A DNA stretch of 64,000 bases from Pseudomonadota bacterium (GTDB lineage: Bacteria > Myxococcota_A > UBA796 > UBA9615). The stretch's first letter is position 1. Each line of letters begins with the position of its first letter. Below the pieces are notes generated by a model. It searched no databases. It saw nothing but the letters and a program-made list of their open reading frames with translations, and was not told the DNA's origin. Positions 9,731 to 19,098 of the stretch are shown piece after piece. A program made the translations under genes and the position numbers. The stretch spans positions 62,001-126,000 of the forward strand of contig JAAESI010000047.1 of the NCBI GenBank assembly GCA_024229515.1, read 5' to 3'.

Positions 9731-11188
9731 TCAGACCTCATCGTTGTCGAGGTCGACGAGAGCATGGACTAGCCGTTCGGCGGCCAACTTCGGGTTCGCC
9801 TGACCCCGCGTCGCCCGCATCACCTGCCCCACGAAGAACCCCTTCAGCTGCGTCTTGCCGCCGCGGTACTGCTCGACCTGCTTGGGGTTGGCGGCGAGGA
9901 CCTTGGCGATCTCCGCGTCGATGGCGCTGGTGTCGCTGATCTGCTTCCAGCCCTTCGCTTCGATGATCTCGGCGGGGTCGCCGTCGTTGCACCACATCTC
10001 GGCGAAGACCTTCTTGGCGATGCTGGAGCTGATGTCGCCGGCCGCCACGAGCGCCGCGAGCTGACCGAGACGGCCCGGAGCGAGCGGGATCGCCGCGGGA
10101 TCGAGGCCGTCCTCCTTGAGCTGCCGCAGCACCTCGCCGAGGGTCCAGTTCGACAGCGCCTTCGCCGCCTCGGGGCCGGCGGCCTCCACCGCGGCTTCGA
10201 ACCACTCCGCGAGCTCGCGATCGGCCACGAGGATCGCCGCATCCACCGCCGACAGGCCCCAATCGGAGGCGAAGCGCCGCGCCCGTGAGTCCGCGAGCTC
10301 CGGCAGGGAACCCGCCAGCTGGGCCAGCCAGGCCTCATCCAACTCCAACGGGAGCAGGTCCGGCTCGGGGAAGTAGCGGTAGTCGTGGGCGTCTTCTTTG
10401 CCCCGCATGAACACCGTGACCCCGGCCTTGCTGTCGAAGCGGCGGGTCTGCTGCTCGACGGTGCCGCCGGACTCCAGGATGGCGCCCTGGCGGCGGACCT
10501 CATGGTCGATCGCCTGCCCGACGAAGCGGAAGGAGTTGAGGTTCTTGATCTCCACCCGCGTGCCGAACTCCTCGGCACCGACGGGGCGCAGCGAGATGTT
10601 CGCGTCGCAGCGGAACGAGCCCTCCTCCATGTTGCCGTCGGAGGTGCCCGTGTAGCGGAGCACGGAGCGGAGGGCCTTGAGGTAGGCCATCGCCTCGGCG
10701 GCGGAGCGCACGTCCGGCTCGCTGACGATCTCGCACAGCGGGGTGCCGGAGCGGTTCAGGTCCACCCGGGTCGTGCCCGCACCGCCGTGGGCGGACATGC
10801 CCGCGTCCTCTTCCATGTGGATGCGGGTCAGCCGGATGAACCGCCGACCGCGCTCTTCGGTCTCCACCCACAGGCCCCCACCGGTGACGATGGGGTGGTC
10901 CATCTGGGTGATCTGGTAGCCCTTGGGGAGGTCCGGATAGAAGTAGTTCTTCCGGTCGAAGACCGACCGGACGTGGACCGTGCCTTCGACCGCGAGCCCG
11001 AGGAGGGCAGCCAGCTCCACCGCCCGGCGGTTCAGGACCGGCAGCGTGCCCGGCATGCCCAGGCAGAGCGGGCAGGTCTGGTGGTTGGCGGTCGCGCCAA
11101 AGGTCGTCGGGCAGCCGCAGAACAGCTTCGTCGCCGTCTTCAGCTGGGCGTGGACCTCGAGGCCGATGACGGTCTCCCAGGCGGTCAC
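9731..11188 (-). CDS. gatB: Aspartyl/glutamyl-tRNA(Asn/Gln) amidotransferase subunit B
   Basis: The 485-residue GatB subunit of the GatCAB complex. It binds tRNA and activates the mischarged Glu-tRNA(Gln) or Asp-tRNA(Asn) with ATP so that GatA-derived ammonia can amidate it. Family motifs are plain: WETVIGLEVHAQL at the start, the zinc-site cysteines CGCP and CPLCLGMPG, the YFYPDLPKGYQITQ block, and a C-terminal YqeY/tail domain with GQVMRATRGQANP. The length is normal. Its GTG start overlaps the gatA stop by 4 nt (GTGA), a sign of translational coupling. Presence of gatCAB implies that at least one of GlnRS or AsnRS is missing or supplemented in this organism. Confidence 0.97.
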   Translation of the reverse strand: MTAWETVIGLEVHAQLKTATKLFCGCPTTFGATANHQTCPLCLGMPGTLPVLNRRAVELAALLGLAVEGTVHVRSVFDRKNYFYPDLPKGYQITQMDHPIVTGGGLWVETEERGRRFIRLTRIHMEEDAGMSAHGGAGTTRVDLNRSGTPLCEIVSEPDVRSAAEAMAYLKALRSVLRYTGTSDGNMEEGSFRCDANISLRPVGAEEFGTRVEIKNLNSFRFVGQAIDHEVRRQGAILESGGTVEQQTRRFDSKAGVTVFMRGKEDAHDYRYFPEPDLLPLELDEAWLAQLAGSLPELADSRARRFASDWGLSAVDAAILVADRELAEWFEAAVEAAGPEAAKALSNWTLGEVLRQLKEDGLDPAAIPLAPGRLGQLAALVAAGDISSSIAKKVFAEMWCNDGDPAEIIEAKGWKQISDTSAIDAEIAKVLAANPKQVEQYRGGKTQLKGFFVGQVMRATRGQANPKLAAERLVHALVDLDNDEV

Positions 11189-12600
11189 GCGAGCCCCCGC
11201 TCTACGCGCGCGGCGGCGCTCAGGACGCGGGCTTCGGCGAGCTCGGGGCCGATCAGGTGCAAGCCCCAGGGGAGTCCGTCGCCGTCGGTCCCCACGGGCA
11301 CCGAGATCGCGGGCAGCCCGGCCAGCGACGCCGGGATCGTGAAGATGTCCGACAGGTACATCTGCACCGGGTCGGCGGTCTTGCTCCCCAGCGGGAAGGC
11401 GGTGGTCGGCGCCGTCAGACCCACGAGCACGTCGACGTCGGCGAAGGCGGCCACGAAGTCACCCCGGATGGCCTCGCGGGCGGTCTGGGCCTTGCCGTAG
11501 TAAGCGTCGTAGTAGCCGGAGGAGAGGGCGAAGGTGCCCAGCAGGATGCGGCGCTGCACCTCGGCACCGAAGCCGTCGCTGCGGGTGGCCGTGTACATGC
11601 CGTCCAGCCCTTCGCCGCCGGGTTCGATTCGGGCGCCGTAGCGCACCCCGTCGAACCGACTGAGGTTGGTCGAGGCCTCGGCGCTGGCGAGCACGTAGTA
11701 CGTCGCGATCGCGAACGAGGTGTGAGGCAGGGAGACGTCGACGACCTCGATGTCCCCCAGCGCGGCGAGGCCCGCGTCCAGGGCCGCGCGCGCTTCGGTG
11801 CTCAGCTCGTCGACGTACTCCCGGGGGAGGCCGACGCGGAGGGGCGCGTCGCCGCCGAGTCCGGCCGAGTAGTCCCCGGCCGGCTCGCCCGAGCAGGTGG
11901 AATCCAGGGGGTCGGGGCCGGCGATGGCCTGCAGCAAGGCGGCGGCGCCGGCGACGTCGTTGGCGATCGGCCCGACCTGGTCGAGCGACGAGCCGAAGGC
12001 GACGAGGCCGTAGCGGCTGACCCGCCCCCAGCTGGGCTTGAGGCCCACGACGCCGCAGAGGGCCGCCGGCTGGCGGACGGAGCCGCCCGTGTCCGAGCCG
12101 AGGGCCAGCGGGACGATGCCAGCGGCCACGGCCGCGGCCGAGCCGCCGCTGCTGCCCCCGGGCACGCGGGACGGATCCCGCGGGTTCCGCACCGGCCCGA
12201 ACGCCGAGTTCTCGTTGGACGAGCCCATCGCGAACTCGTCCATGTTGGTCTTGCCGATGGCCACCGCGCCGGCATCCCGAAGGCGCTGCACGACCGTCGC
12301 GTCGTACGGTGCGATCCAGTCCCGAAGCAGCCGACTGGCGCAGGTGGTGCGCAGCCCCTCGGTGCAGAGGTTGTCCTTGAGCGCGATGGGGATGCCGTGC
12401 AGCGGGCCCCGGTCCTGCCCGGCCGCGATCTCAGCGTCGGCCTGCGCGGCCGCGGCGCGCGCCCCCGCGGGATCCAGCGTGATGAAGATGCCCAGATCGG
12501 AGGCCCCCTCGGCGGCGGCGAGGGCCTGCTCGCAGAGTTCGGCCGAGGTGACCGTTCCCGCGCGCAGGGCGGCAGCGAGCTCGGAAGCCGTCGCGCTCAC
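11185..12600 (-). CDS. gatA: Aspartyl/glutamyl-tRNA(Asn/Gln) amidotransferase subunit A
   Basis: The 471-residue amidase subunit of GatCAB, which hydrolyses glutamine and passes ammonia to GatB. The amidase-signature catalytic triad is present: Lys75 in ALKDN, Ser150 in GGSSGGS and Ser174 in DTGGSVRQPA. The substrate-binding stretch GRVSRYGLVAFGSSLDQ is intact and the length is normal for the family. Start is GTG at 12600, overlapping the gatC stop by 4 nt; the stop overlaps the gatB start by 4 nt, so all three subunits are coupled in the order C-A-B. Confidence 0.97.
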   Translation of the reverse strand: MSATASELAAALRAGTVTSAELCEQALAAAEGASDLGIFITLDPAGARAAAAQADAEIAAGQDRGPLHGIPIALKDNLCTEGLRTTCASRLLRDWIAPYDATVVQRLRDAGAVAIGKTNMDEFAMGSSNENSAFGPVRNPRDPSRVPGGSSGGSAAAVAAGIVPLALGSDTGGSVRQPAALCGVVGLKPSWGRVSRYGLVAFGSSLDQVGPIANDVAGAAALLQAIAGPDPLDSTCSGEPAGDYSAGLGGDAPLRVGLPREYVDELSTEARAALDAGLAALGDIEVVDVSLPHTSFAIATYYVLASAEASTNLSRFDGVRYGARIEPGGEGLDGMYTATRSDGFGAEVQRRILLGTFALSSGYYDAYYGKAQTAREAIRGDFVAAFADVDVLVGLTAPTTAFPLGSKTADPVQMYLSDIFTIPASLAGLPAISVPVGTDGDGLPWGLHLIGPELAEARVLSAAARVERGLA

Positions 12601-12887
12601 GTGGCGTCTCGAATCACGGCGGGAACGCGGAGGTGAGAGCCATCGACGTCCGGGGCGCCGGCGAGGAGCTCGTCCGGGCGGCTCGTGGTGCTGACCACGT
12701 CCTCACGCAGCGGCGTGGTGCGCTCGTCCTCGAACGTGGCCGCCGGTGTCGGCAGCTGTTCGAGGACTCCGACGAAGTCGACAATGCGGGCAAGCTCGGC
12801 CGCCAACGACTCGCTCTGGTCCGAATCGGCGCGCAGGCGTGCGAGCCGCGCAATGTGATGCACGGTGGCGACGTCGAAGTCGCTCAC
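12597..12887 (-). CDS. gatC: Aspartyl/glutamyl-tRNA(Asn/Gln) amidotransferase subunit C
   Basis: A 96-residue GatC, the small stabilising subunit that wraps around GatA. It begins SDFDVATVHHIARLARL, the typical GatC N-terminal helix, and ends with RPDELLAGAPDVDGSHLRVP, the usual C-terminal belt. The start is GTG at 12887; longer frames upstream would run into the preceding gene and add sequence unlike GatC. It starts one base after the stop of the small zinc-ribbon gene, and its stop overlaps gatA by 4 nt. Confidence 0.95.
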   Translation of the reverse strand: MSDFDVATVHHIARLARLRADSDQSESLAAELARIVDFVGVLEQLPTPAATFEDERTTPLREDVVSTTSRPDELLAGAPDVDGSHLRVPAVIRDAT

Positions 12888-12888
12888 G

Positions 12889-13194
12889 TCAGACTTTGGG
12901 GTCGAAGCCGAAGACGTGCGCGATGCCGCGCAGCAATCCGTGGTGCTCCTCGCCCGCCAGCTCCTGGAGCTCGCCCGGGTCCAGCAGGACCGCACCGCAG
13001 TGGGGGCAGACCTCGATCTCGACGCCCTTGTAGTGGGACGTCAGCATGGCGTGACCGCACTTGCCGCAGTGGTTGAAGTGCAGCTCCTTGAGCCGGGCGG
13101 CTTCTTCGACAGCGTCGGCACGGCCCAGCAGGTCCGCCATCCGCGCCTTCTTCTCCGCCTCAAGCTTCGCGAAATACTCGTCCTCGTTGCTCAT
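12889..13194 (-). CDS. Small zf-TFIIB-type zinc-ribbon protein
   Basis: A 101-residue cytoplasmic protein. An N-terminal helical part (about 1-40) is followed by a zinc ribbon: HCGKCGHAMLTSHYKGVEIE, then CPHCGAVLLDPGEL, which fits the zf-TFIIB domain (PF13453). It may bind nucleic acid or protein; no function is known for close relatives. It lies 11 nt after a zinc-ribbon/TPR gene and directly before gatC, so it probably shares their transcript. TAGTCT stands 8 nt before the ATG, but the TAG is also the stop of the upstream gene. Confidence 0.88.
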   Translation of the reverse strand: MSNEDEYFAKLEAEKKARMADLLGRADAVEEAARLKELHFNHCGKCGHAMLTSHYKGVEIEVCPHCGAVLLDPGELQELAGEEHHGLLRGIAHVFGFDPKV

Positions 13195-13205
13195 GGCGGG
13201 GGAGA

Positions 13206-15098
13206 CTACTGCAGCTGACTGAGGATCGCGCGGATCTCCCTCGCATCGCGTCCATCCGGCTCGAGCGCGAGGGCCCGTTCGTACTCGGAGATGGCTGCCG
13301 CCTTCTTCCCCGAGGCCTGGTACGCGAGGCCCAGACCGTAGCGGGCCTCGGCACTGCTTCCCTTGAGCGCGAGCGCCTTCTTGAAGGCCGTCTGCGCGGC
13401 GGAGTTCCGACCCAGCTCCACGTTCATCCAGCCCAGCTGAATGGCCGCGCGGAAGTTGCGGGGATCGGCCTCCAGGGCCTTGCCGTAGGCGTCCGCGGCC
13501 GTGCGGAAGTTCCCCCGGTCACGGGCCTTGTTCCCGACCCCCATGTGGTCTTCCTTGGCCTTCGGCGTCGGCTTCGGAGTCGCCGGCTCACGGGCCGAAG
13601 GCGGGGGTCGCGTCGGCTTGGGCGTGGCGGGCTCGACAGTCGGGGCCGGCGTCGGCGCAGGCGTCTCCGGCTCGGGCGTCGGCGTCTCCTCGACCGCGTC
13701 GGGGGTCTCCTCCGGAGAGGCGGGCTCCTCCGGGGTCGTCTCCTCGAGCACCTCGGCCTCCACCGCGCCGTCCGCGAGCTCGCCGGTCTCGAAGACCTGG
13801 GAAGCCCCGGGACCCATGAGGAAGTACCACATGGCCCCACCCACGATGACGATGAGGAGCAGCAGCCCGAGGTAGAAGCCTCGGCCGCTGCCGCCGGTGT
13901 AGGGCTCGATGTCGTCGAAGGTCTGGTTCGGGTCGAAGTCGCCGCTCTCGTCCGCGGGGCTGGGCTCCGAGGGCATCGGAGCCGACACGGTCTCTTCCTT
14001 CGTGCTGACCGGCACGTGGCGGGTCGCCTTCAGGTCCGCCAGCTCCTCCTTGGTGGGCTGCGGAATGTCCCGCCGGGACGGCTGCACCGACATCCCCGGG
14101 TCCTCGACCCCAGGTGTCGTGTCGACGTGCACCGACTCGTCGCGGCTGCTCACGGAGCCGGAGGCGCCCATCTCGTGCATGCGGTTGAACGAGGGGGACT
14201 CCTCATCCGGAATCGGCGTGCCGCGCACATCGAAGAAGGAGACCTTGGACTCCTCGGGGGGCGGCGGAGCGGCCGGCAGCGAACCGGTCGATGCGCTGAA
14301 GAACTTGTCCTCGACCGCCGCTTCGGAGGGGGCCGACATGGCGGGAAGGTCGGGCACCGACTCGGGCGCCACCGGGGTCGTGTCGGGAAGCGACAGCGAC
14401 GCCGCCCGCAAGCTGTCGTCGGGGTCGGCTCCGCCCGAGAAGTCAGCCGATGCGCCCGTGATGTCCGGCATATCGCCGCTCGCGCTCACGTCCATCATGG
14501 GACGAACCGTCGACTCCTCGGGCGTCGGGCCGGGGATCTGCGCGGCGGCCTCGATCGCGGCGTGGCGCGCCACCTCTGCTTCGTGGCTGACCGCGGTCAT
14601 CTCCCGCGTCTTCTGCTTCAGCGCCCGCTTGGCCTGCTTGAGCTGGTCGATGATGGCGAAGAACGCGCGCAGGTCGCCGCGTTCGTTGACGACCTCCCAG
14701 TTCTTGCCGTCGTTGCTGACCCGGTCGCCCGGGAGCACCCGCTTCTCCACCACCCAGCGCTGCAGCGTGGCGATGTCCTTGACCTTATAGACGCGGTCGC
14801 CCTGGGCCAGGAACAGCGTGCCGGAGCCCTTCCGCACCGGCGGCGGCGGCGGGACGACGGGGGAGGTTCGAGGGAGCGCGGCGGGAGTGCGGGCGGCCGG
14901 CTCGGCTGGAGCCGGCGTCTGCGCCCCGGGGTGGGACGCGGTCGGGTTGCTGCGCGGGGTGCGCGGCGACTCGGAGACGGGGGCGTAGACCGTAAAGGTG
15001 TGCTCACACGCGGAGCACTGCACAGGGGTCCCGTCCCGCTCGAGCTGCTCGCCCTCGAGGAAGTACTCAGTTCCGCACTTGGGACAGATGATCCGCAA
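13206..15098 (-). CDS. Zinc-ribbon/GYF-like/transmembrane/TPR protein
   Basis: A 630-residue single-pass membrane protein. Residues 1-40 form an MJ0042-type zinc ribbon (CPKCGTEYF and CSACEHTF). Residues about 95-150 look like a GYF_2-type fold (YKVKDIATLQRWVVEKRVLP and DGKNWEVV). A long Pro/Ser-rich linker follows, then a membrane helix at 406-427, a Pro/Thr-Glu-rich stretch and TPR repeats at about 525-625 outside the membrane. It starts with TTG at 15098, just where the zinc ribbon begins. It is paralogous to the gene at 15113-16684, 14 nt upstream. The zinc-ribbon plus GYF arrangement resembles the cytoplasmic part of the gliding protein GltJ of Myxococcus xanthus, but the C-terminus here is TPR rather than TonB-like. 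Confidence 0.88.
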   Translation of the reverse strand: MRIICPKCGTEYFLEGEQLERDGTPVQCSACEHTFTVYAPVSESPRTPRSNPTASHPGAQTPAPAEPAARTPAALPRTSPVVPPPPPVRKGSGTLFLAQGDRVYKVKDIATLQRWVVEKRVLPGDRVSNDGKNWEVVNERGDLRAFFAIIDQLKQAKRALKQKTREMTAVSHEAEVARHAAIEAAAQIPGPTPEESTVRPMMDVSASGDMPDITGASADFSGGADPDDSLRAASLSLPDTTPVAPESVPDLPAMSAPSEAAVEDKFFSASTGSLPAAPPPPEESKVSFFDVRGTPIPDEESPSFNRMHEMGASGSVSSRDESVHVDTTPGVEDPGMSVQPSRRDIPQPTKEELADLKATRHVPVSTKEETVSAPMPSEPSPADESGDFDPNQTFDDIEPYTGGSGRGFYLGLLLLIVIVGGAMWYFLMGPGASQVFETGELADGAVEAEVLEETTPEEPASPEETPDAVEETPTPEPETPAPTPAPTVEPATPKPTRPPPSAREPATPKPTPKAKEDHMGVGNKARDRGNFRTAADAYGKALEADPRNFRAAIQLGWMNVELGRNSAAQTAFKKALALKGSSAEARYGLGLAYQASGKKAAAISEYERALALEPDGRDAREIRAILSQLQ

Positions 15099-15112
15099 AA
15101 GTCAGCGAGTGC

Positions 15113-16684
15113 TCAGGGTCCGGCGCGGTTGACGGTAGTGCCCATGCTCTCGGCCTTGTTGTAGGCGATCGCAGCGGCTTCGGGCTCGCCCAGAGCGGTG
15201 TAGATGTCCCCCTGGAGCGCGTAATAGGAACCGTTGTTCGGGTCCTTCTGAATGGCCTTCTTGATCATCGACTTGGCGACGCCGTAGTTGCCTGCCGCGA
15301 ACGTCTCCTTGGCCTTGCCGTAGTACATCTTACCGCCGGAGTCGGTGTCGCTGACCTTGACCTCCGCGCTGCCGCCGCCGCTGTTGCCGGCGGTGGCGGA
15401 GTCCGACGGGCGGTTCGCGAACGGAATCTCGCGGATGGGCGACGGGAGCCGGCCCGGCTGCTGCCGCTCCGGAACCCGGTTCGGGGTCACCGGCTCGAGC
15501 ACGCGCTCCTCCGGGGTCAGATCCTCGGCCAGCTCCTGGGCTTCCAGCTGCCGGCGCTGCTCTTCCATGTCGCGCCGGATGCGCTCGCGGATGGCCTCGC
15601 GCTCGGCGTCGCCGATGTCGGCGTCCGGGGCGGCGGCAGTCGTCGTGCCCGCCGTGTTGTTCGCGGTCGTGGGCACGGGGCTGGGCCGGCCGAAGACGAA
15701 GTAGCCAACCACGCCGAGCAGAACCACCGCGACGAGGGCGAGCGGAGCCTTGCTCCGAGGAGCCGGAGGCTCAGGCGCCTTGGCCTTGCGGGGGCTGCGG
15801 GCCCGGGCCTGGCCGCTGCCTGCGAGCCCGCCGCCGGCAGGTCCATGACCGGCGAAGGAGCCGGTGCTTCCGGCGGTGGCCGAAGAACCGGCAGCGCTGA
15901 AGCGGCCCGAGGCGGCAGCGTCGTCGGCGGCCGGCTTCTTGACCTTCGTGGAGCTGCCGCGGGCGATCTTGTCGGCCTTGGCGATCTTCCAGGTCTCGAT
16001 GAAGTGGCGGTCGAGGTTCTCGATGTCGCCGATGCGAACCCAGTCCTTGGCGTTGTGACTGATGAGGTCGTCTTCGGTGACCTTCTTGTCCGCCAGGTAC
16101 TTCTTGAGCGTCGAGATGTCGCTGAAGTCGTAGATCAGGCCGATGGCGACCTTGACCTTCCAGGTCGTGATGCCGACCTCACGGAAGTCCAACTCGGATG
16201 CGCTGGCCGGCTCGGGAATGTCGGCCGCGACGACACCGGGACTGGAGACCGCCGGAGACTCCACCTCGGGAGCCGGCGGAGCGACGGTGCTGACCGAGGC
16301 GGAACGGATCGCCTCGAGCGAGGCGCTGGAGTCGAACGTGGTCGCCGAGCGGCGGCGGGCCTTGCGCGGGCCCGGGGCCACGACGCGGATCTTCCCGGAC
16401 GCGGTCAGGGCCGGGTCGCTGACGCCCTCGTCGATTCCGACAGCTTTGAAGGCACCCGTGGTGGTCGCACGATCGCGGGTGGCGAGGGCATCGCCGGCGG
16501 TGTTCGGACCCTTGGGCATGGGAGCTTCGGGCACCTCTGCGCCAGGAGAGGACTTCTCCTCCTGTTCAGAGAACACCACAAAAATGTGGCTGCACTTCGG
16601 GCACGTGATCTTCGCCCCCCGACCCTCGATCTTGTCAGGGTTCAGGCGGTACCGCGCGCTACAGCTGGGACAGGTGATCACCAT
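15113..16684 (-). CDS. Zinc-ribbon/GYF-like/transmembrane/TPR protein (paralogue)
   Basis: A 523-residue paralogue of the following gene. Residues 1-40 form a zinc ribbon (CPSCSARYRLNPDKIEGRG and CPKCSHIFVVF). Residues about 173-235 are the GYF-like module (YDFSDISTLKKYLADKKVTE, AKDWVRIGDI). The membrane helix is at about 314-332, then a charged coiled-coil stretch (EREAIRERIRRDMEEQRRQ) and a short TPR region at about 450-515. The N-terminus should face the cytoplasm and the TPR part the periplasm. It is the first gene of a minus-strand run that continues through gatCAB; the 70 nt upstream hold no clear SD-free alternative start. Confidence 0.88.
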   Translation of the reverse strand: MVITCPSCSARYRLNPDKIEGRGAKITCPKCSHIFVVFSEQEEKSSPGAEVPEAPMPKGPNTAGDALATRDRATTTGAFKAVGIDEGVSDPALTASGKIRVVAPGPRKARRRSATTFDSSASLEAIRSASVSTVAPPAPEVESPAVSSPGVVAADIPEPASASELDFREVGITTWKVKVAIGLIYDFSDISTLKKYLADKKVTEDDLISHNAKDWVRIGDIENLDRHFIETWKIAKADKIARGSSTKVKKPAADDAAASGRFSAAGSSATAGSTGSFAGHGPAGGGLAGSGQARARSPRKAKAPEPPAPRSKAPLALVAVVLLGVVGYFVFGRPSPVPTTANNTAGTTTAAAPDADIGDAEREAIRERIRRDMEEQRRQLEAQELAEDLTPEERVLEPVTPNRVPERQQPGRLPSPIREIPFANRPSDSATAGNSGGGSAEVKVSDTDSGGKMYYGKAKETFAAGNYGVAKSMIKKAIQKDPNNGSYYALQGDIYTALGEPEAAAIAYNKAESMGTTVNRAGP

Positions 16685-16754
16685 CGTCGCATTCGCCCCC
16701 GGGCGCTCTTCCGGATATACCGGCCGATGCTAACACAGCGACCGAGTCCTCCAA

Positions 16755-19097
16755 TCAGCGAGAAACGATCTGCAAGTTGGCGCTCGCGAGGTAGACGAGC
16801 TTTTGGCCTCCCCTCCGGAACGCAATTCGCGCCCGCGGATTGGCGTGGGATCCCTCGAGTTCACGGACCTCGCCTTCCCCCCAGACTGGGTGGATGACCC
16901 GAGTCCCGGGGGTCAGCATCGACAGCGCGTCCTCGTCCAATTCCTGCACGACGCGGGGTTCGTCCACCGGCGGGGGGGGCGGCGCGTCGCGGCGGGTCGG
17001 CCGGTTGCGGTCGAATCGAGACTGGAAGCTCTTCCTGGGCGCGGCCCAACCACGGGGCTGGCGGTCGGAGTCGTTGTCGTAGACCACGACGGTGTCCCCC
17101 GGCACTTCCGGCACGGGCGCCGGCGGCGGGGCGTGGCGCGGGGTGGCGCGGCGGCTGAAGACCACGTCACCGGTGAGCAGCTCGCGGGGGAGCAACCGCA
17201 GGAAGCGTGACTCGTCGGTGTCTTTGAACATGCCGCCAAAGCGACGGCGGCGGGCGCGCAGGAGGTAGAGCCGCTTCTCGGCGCGGGTGATGGCGACGTA
17301 GGCGAGGCGGCGCTCCTCCTCCAGGTCCTTCTCCGACTCGTTGGCGCGGAAGTGGGGGAAGACGTCCTCGTCCATGCCGACCACGACGACGACCGGAAAC
17401 TCCAGCCCCTTGGCCGCGTGCACCGTCATCAGCGTGACCTTGCCGCCGGTCTCCTCGGCGTCCTCGAGCTTGTCCGTGTCGCTGACGAGCGAGACGCGGT
17501 CGAGGAACTCCACCAACCCGGTGGGTGGGGTGTGAGCCTCGAAGTCGAACGTCGAGTTCTTGAGCTCCTCGAGGTTGTCGATGCGGGCCAGCGACTCGGG
17601 GGTGTTCTGCTCGGTGTACCGCTCGATCGTCTTGGTCTCGCGGAGGATCGCGTCCAGCAGCGACGGCAGCGGACGGTCCGTCGCCACCTTGCGCAGCAGC
17701 TCCACCAGATCGCGGAACCGGCCCAGGGAGGCCTTGAGCCGCTTGGGGCTGCGCGGATCGTCCGCCATCGCCTGGAGCTGCTCCCAGCAGCTGACCTCCC
17801 GGGCGACCGCCGCCTCGGTGATCTTCTTGCGGGTCCCCTGCCCGATGCCGCGCGGCGGCTCGTTCAGCACCCGAAGGAACGCGATGTCGTCGTTCGGGTT
17901 GAGGATCAGCTTCATGTAGGACAACGCGTCCTTGATCTCCTTGCGGTCGTAGAACCGCTGCGCGCCGATCAGCACGAAGGGCAGCCGCGAGGCGATGAAC
18001 TCCTCTTCGAGCTGCCGGGACTGGGCGTTGGTGCGGAAGAAGATCGCGATGTCGCGCGGCTTCATGCCGACCCGCATCTCCCGGCGCACGATCTCCAGCG
18101 CCTTGACCGCCTCCTCCCGATCGTCGAACGAGACGCGCACGGTGATGGGGTCGCCGAGCCCGGCCTCGGTCCAGAGCTGCTTGCCGAGCCGATCGGTGTT
18201 GGCACTCACCACCGCGGTGGCGGCCTTGAGGATGGTCTCGGTCGAACGGTAGTTCCGCTCCAGACGCACGACGGTGGCGCCTTCGAAGTCGCGCTCGAAG
18301 TCGAGGATGTTGCGGATGTCAGCGCCGCGGAAGCTGTAGATCGACTGGTCCTCGTCGCCCACGACGCAGACGTTGCGGTCGCCGTGATCGGCCAGCAGCC
18401 GGAGCAGCCGGTACTGCGCGGCGTTGGTGTCCTGGTACTCGTCGACCATCACGTGAGCGAAGCGGCGGCGGTACCGGTCGCGCACGTCTTGGTTGTTCTC
18501 CAGGAGCCGGATGGTCTCGAAGATGAGGTCGCCGAAGTCGACCGCGTTGCTCTTGCGCAGCCGCTCCTGGTAGCGCCGGTAGATCTCCGGCACCCGGGGG
18601 TCGAGGTCGGCCTTCTTCTGCTTGGCCAGGCCCGAGGGAGTGAGGGCGTCGTTCTTGGCCCGGTCGATGACCGCCGAGATCGCGCGCGGGTTCACCTGCT
18701 TGGGGAGGTTCGCCTCCTGCACGATCATCTTCACGAGGCGCTTGCTCTCGTCCGCGTCGTAGATGACGAAGTCGTTGCTGAGCCCTTCGACGTGGTCGAT
18801 CTCGCGCCGCAGGATGCGCAGGCAGGTGGAGTGGAAGGTGGAGACCCAGGGGGTCGCGCCGGCGTCCTCCAGCAGCGCCCGGGTGCGCTCCCGCATCTCT
18901 CCCGCGGCCTTGTTCGTGAAGGTCACCGCGAGCAGGCGCCACGGCTCGATCCCCAACTCCTTGACCAGCCACGCCAGGCGCAGGGTGAGCACGCGCGTCT
19001 TGCCCGAGCCGGCGCCCGCGAGCACCAGCAGGGGGCCGCCCTTGTGGGTGACGGCGGCGAGCTGTTCGGGGTTCAGCCCCTTGAGCGCCTCGTCCAT
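16755..19097 (-). CDS. pcrA: ATP-dependent DNA helicase, UvrD/PcrA family
   Basis: A 780-residue superfamily 1A helicase that unwinds DNA 3' to 5' and clears proteins from DNA in repair and replication. Walker A is LAGAGSGKTRVL, motif Ia is VTFTNKAAGEMRER, Walker B is MVDEYQDTN, followed by GDEDQSIYSFRGAD, and late motifs TVHAAKGLEFPVV and YVAITRAEKRLYLLRA. The C-terminal module (GTRVIHPVWGEGEVRELEGS) matches the Tudor-like RNA-polymerase-binding end of PcrA. It starts one base after the glmU stop. The length is typical (PcrA about 720-750). PcrA is preferred over Rep because of the C-terminal module. Confidence 0.95.
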   Translation of the reverse strand: MDEALKGLNPEQLAAVTHKGGPLLVLAGAGSGKTRVLTLRLAWLVKELGIEPWRLLAVTFTNKAAGEMRERTRALLEDAGATPWVSTFHSTCLRILRREIDHVEGLSNDFVIYDADESKRLVKMIVQEANLPKQVNPRAISAVIDRAKNDALTPSGLAKQKKADLDPRVPEIYRRYQERLRKSNAVDFGDLIFETIRLLENNQDVRDRYRRRFAHVMVDEYQDTNAAQYRLLRLLADHGDRNVCVVGDEDQSIYSFRGADIRNILDFERDFEGATVVRLERNYRSTETILKAATAVVSANTDRLGKQLWTEAGLGDPITVRVSFDDREEAVKALEIVRREMRVGMKPRDIAIFFRTNAQSRQLEEEFIASRLPFVLIGAQRFYDRKEIKDALSYMKLILNPNDDIAFLRVLNEPPRGIGQGTRKKITEAAVAREVSCWEQLQAMADDPRSPKRLKASLGRFRDLVELLRKVATDRPLPSLLDAILRETKTIERYTEQNTPESLARIDNLEELKNSTFDFEAHTPPTGLVEFLDRVSLVSDTDKLEDAEETGGKVTLMTVHAAKGLEFPVVVVVGMDEDVFPHFRANESEKDLEEERRLAYVAITRAEKRLYLLRARRRRFGGMFKDTDESRFLRLLPRELLTGDVVFSRRATPRHAPPPAPVPEVPGDTVVVYDNDSDRQPRGWAAPRKSFQSRFDRNRPTRRDAPPPPPVDEPRVVQELDEDALSMLTPGTRVIHPVWGEGEVRELEGSHANPRARIAFRRGGQKLVYLASANLQIVSR

Positions 19098-19098
19098 C

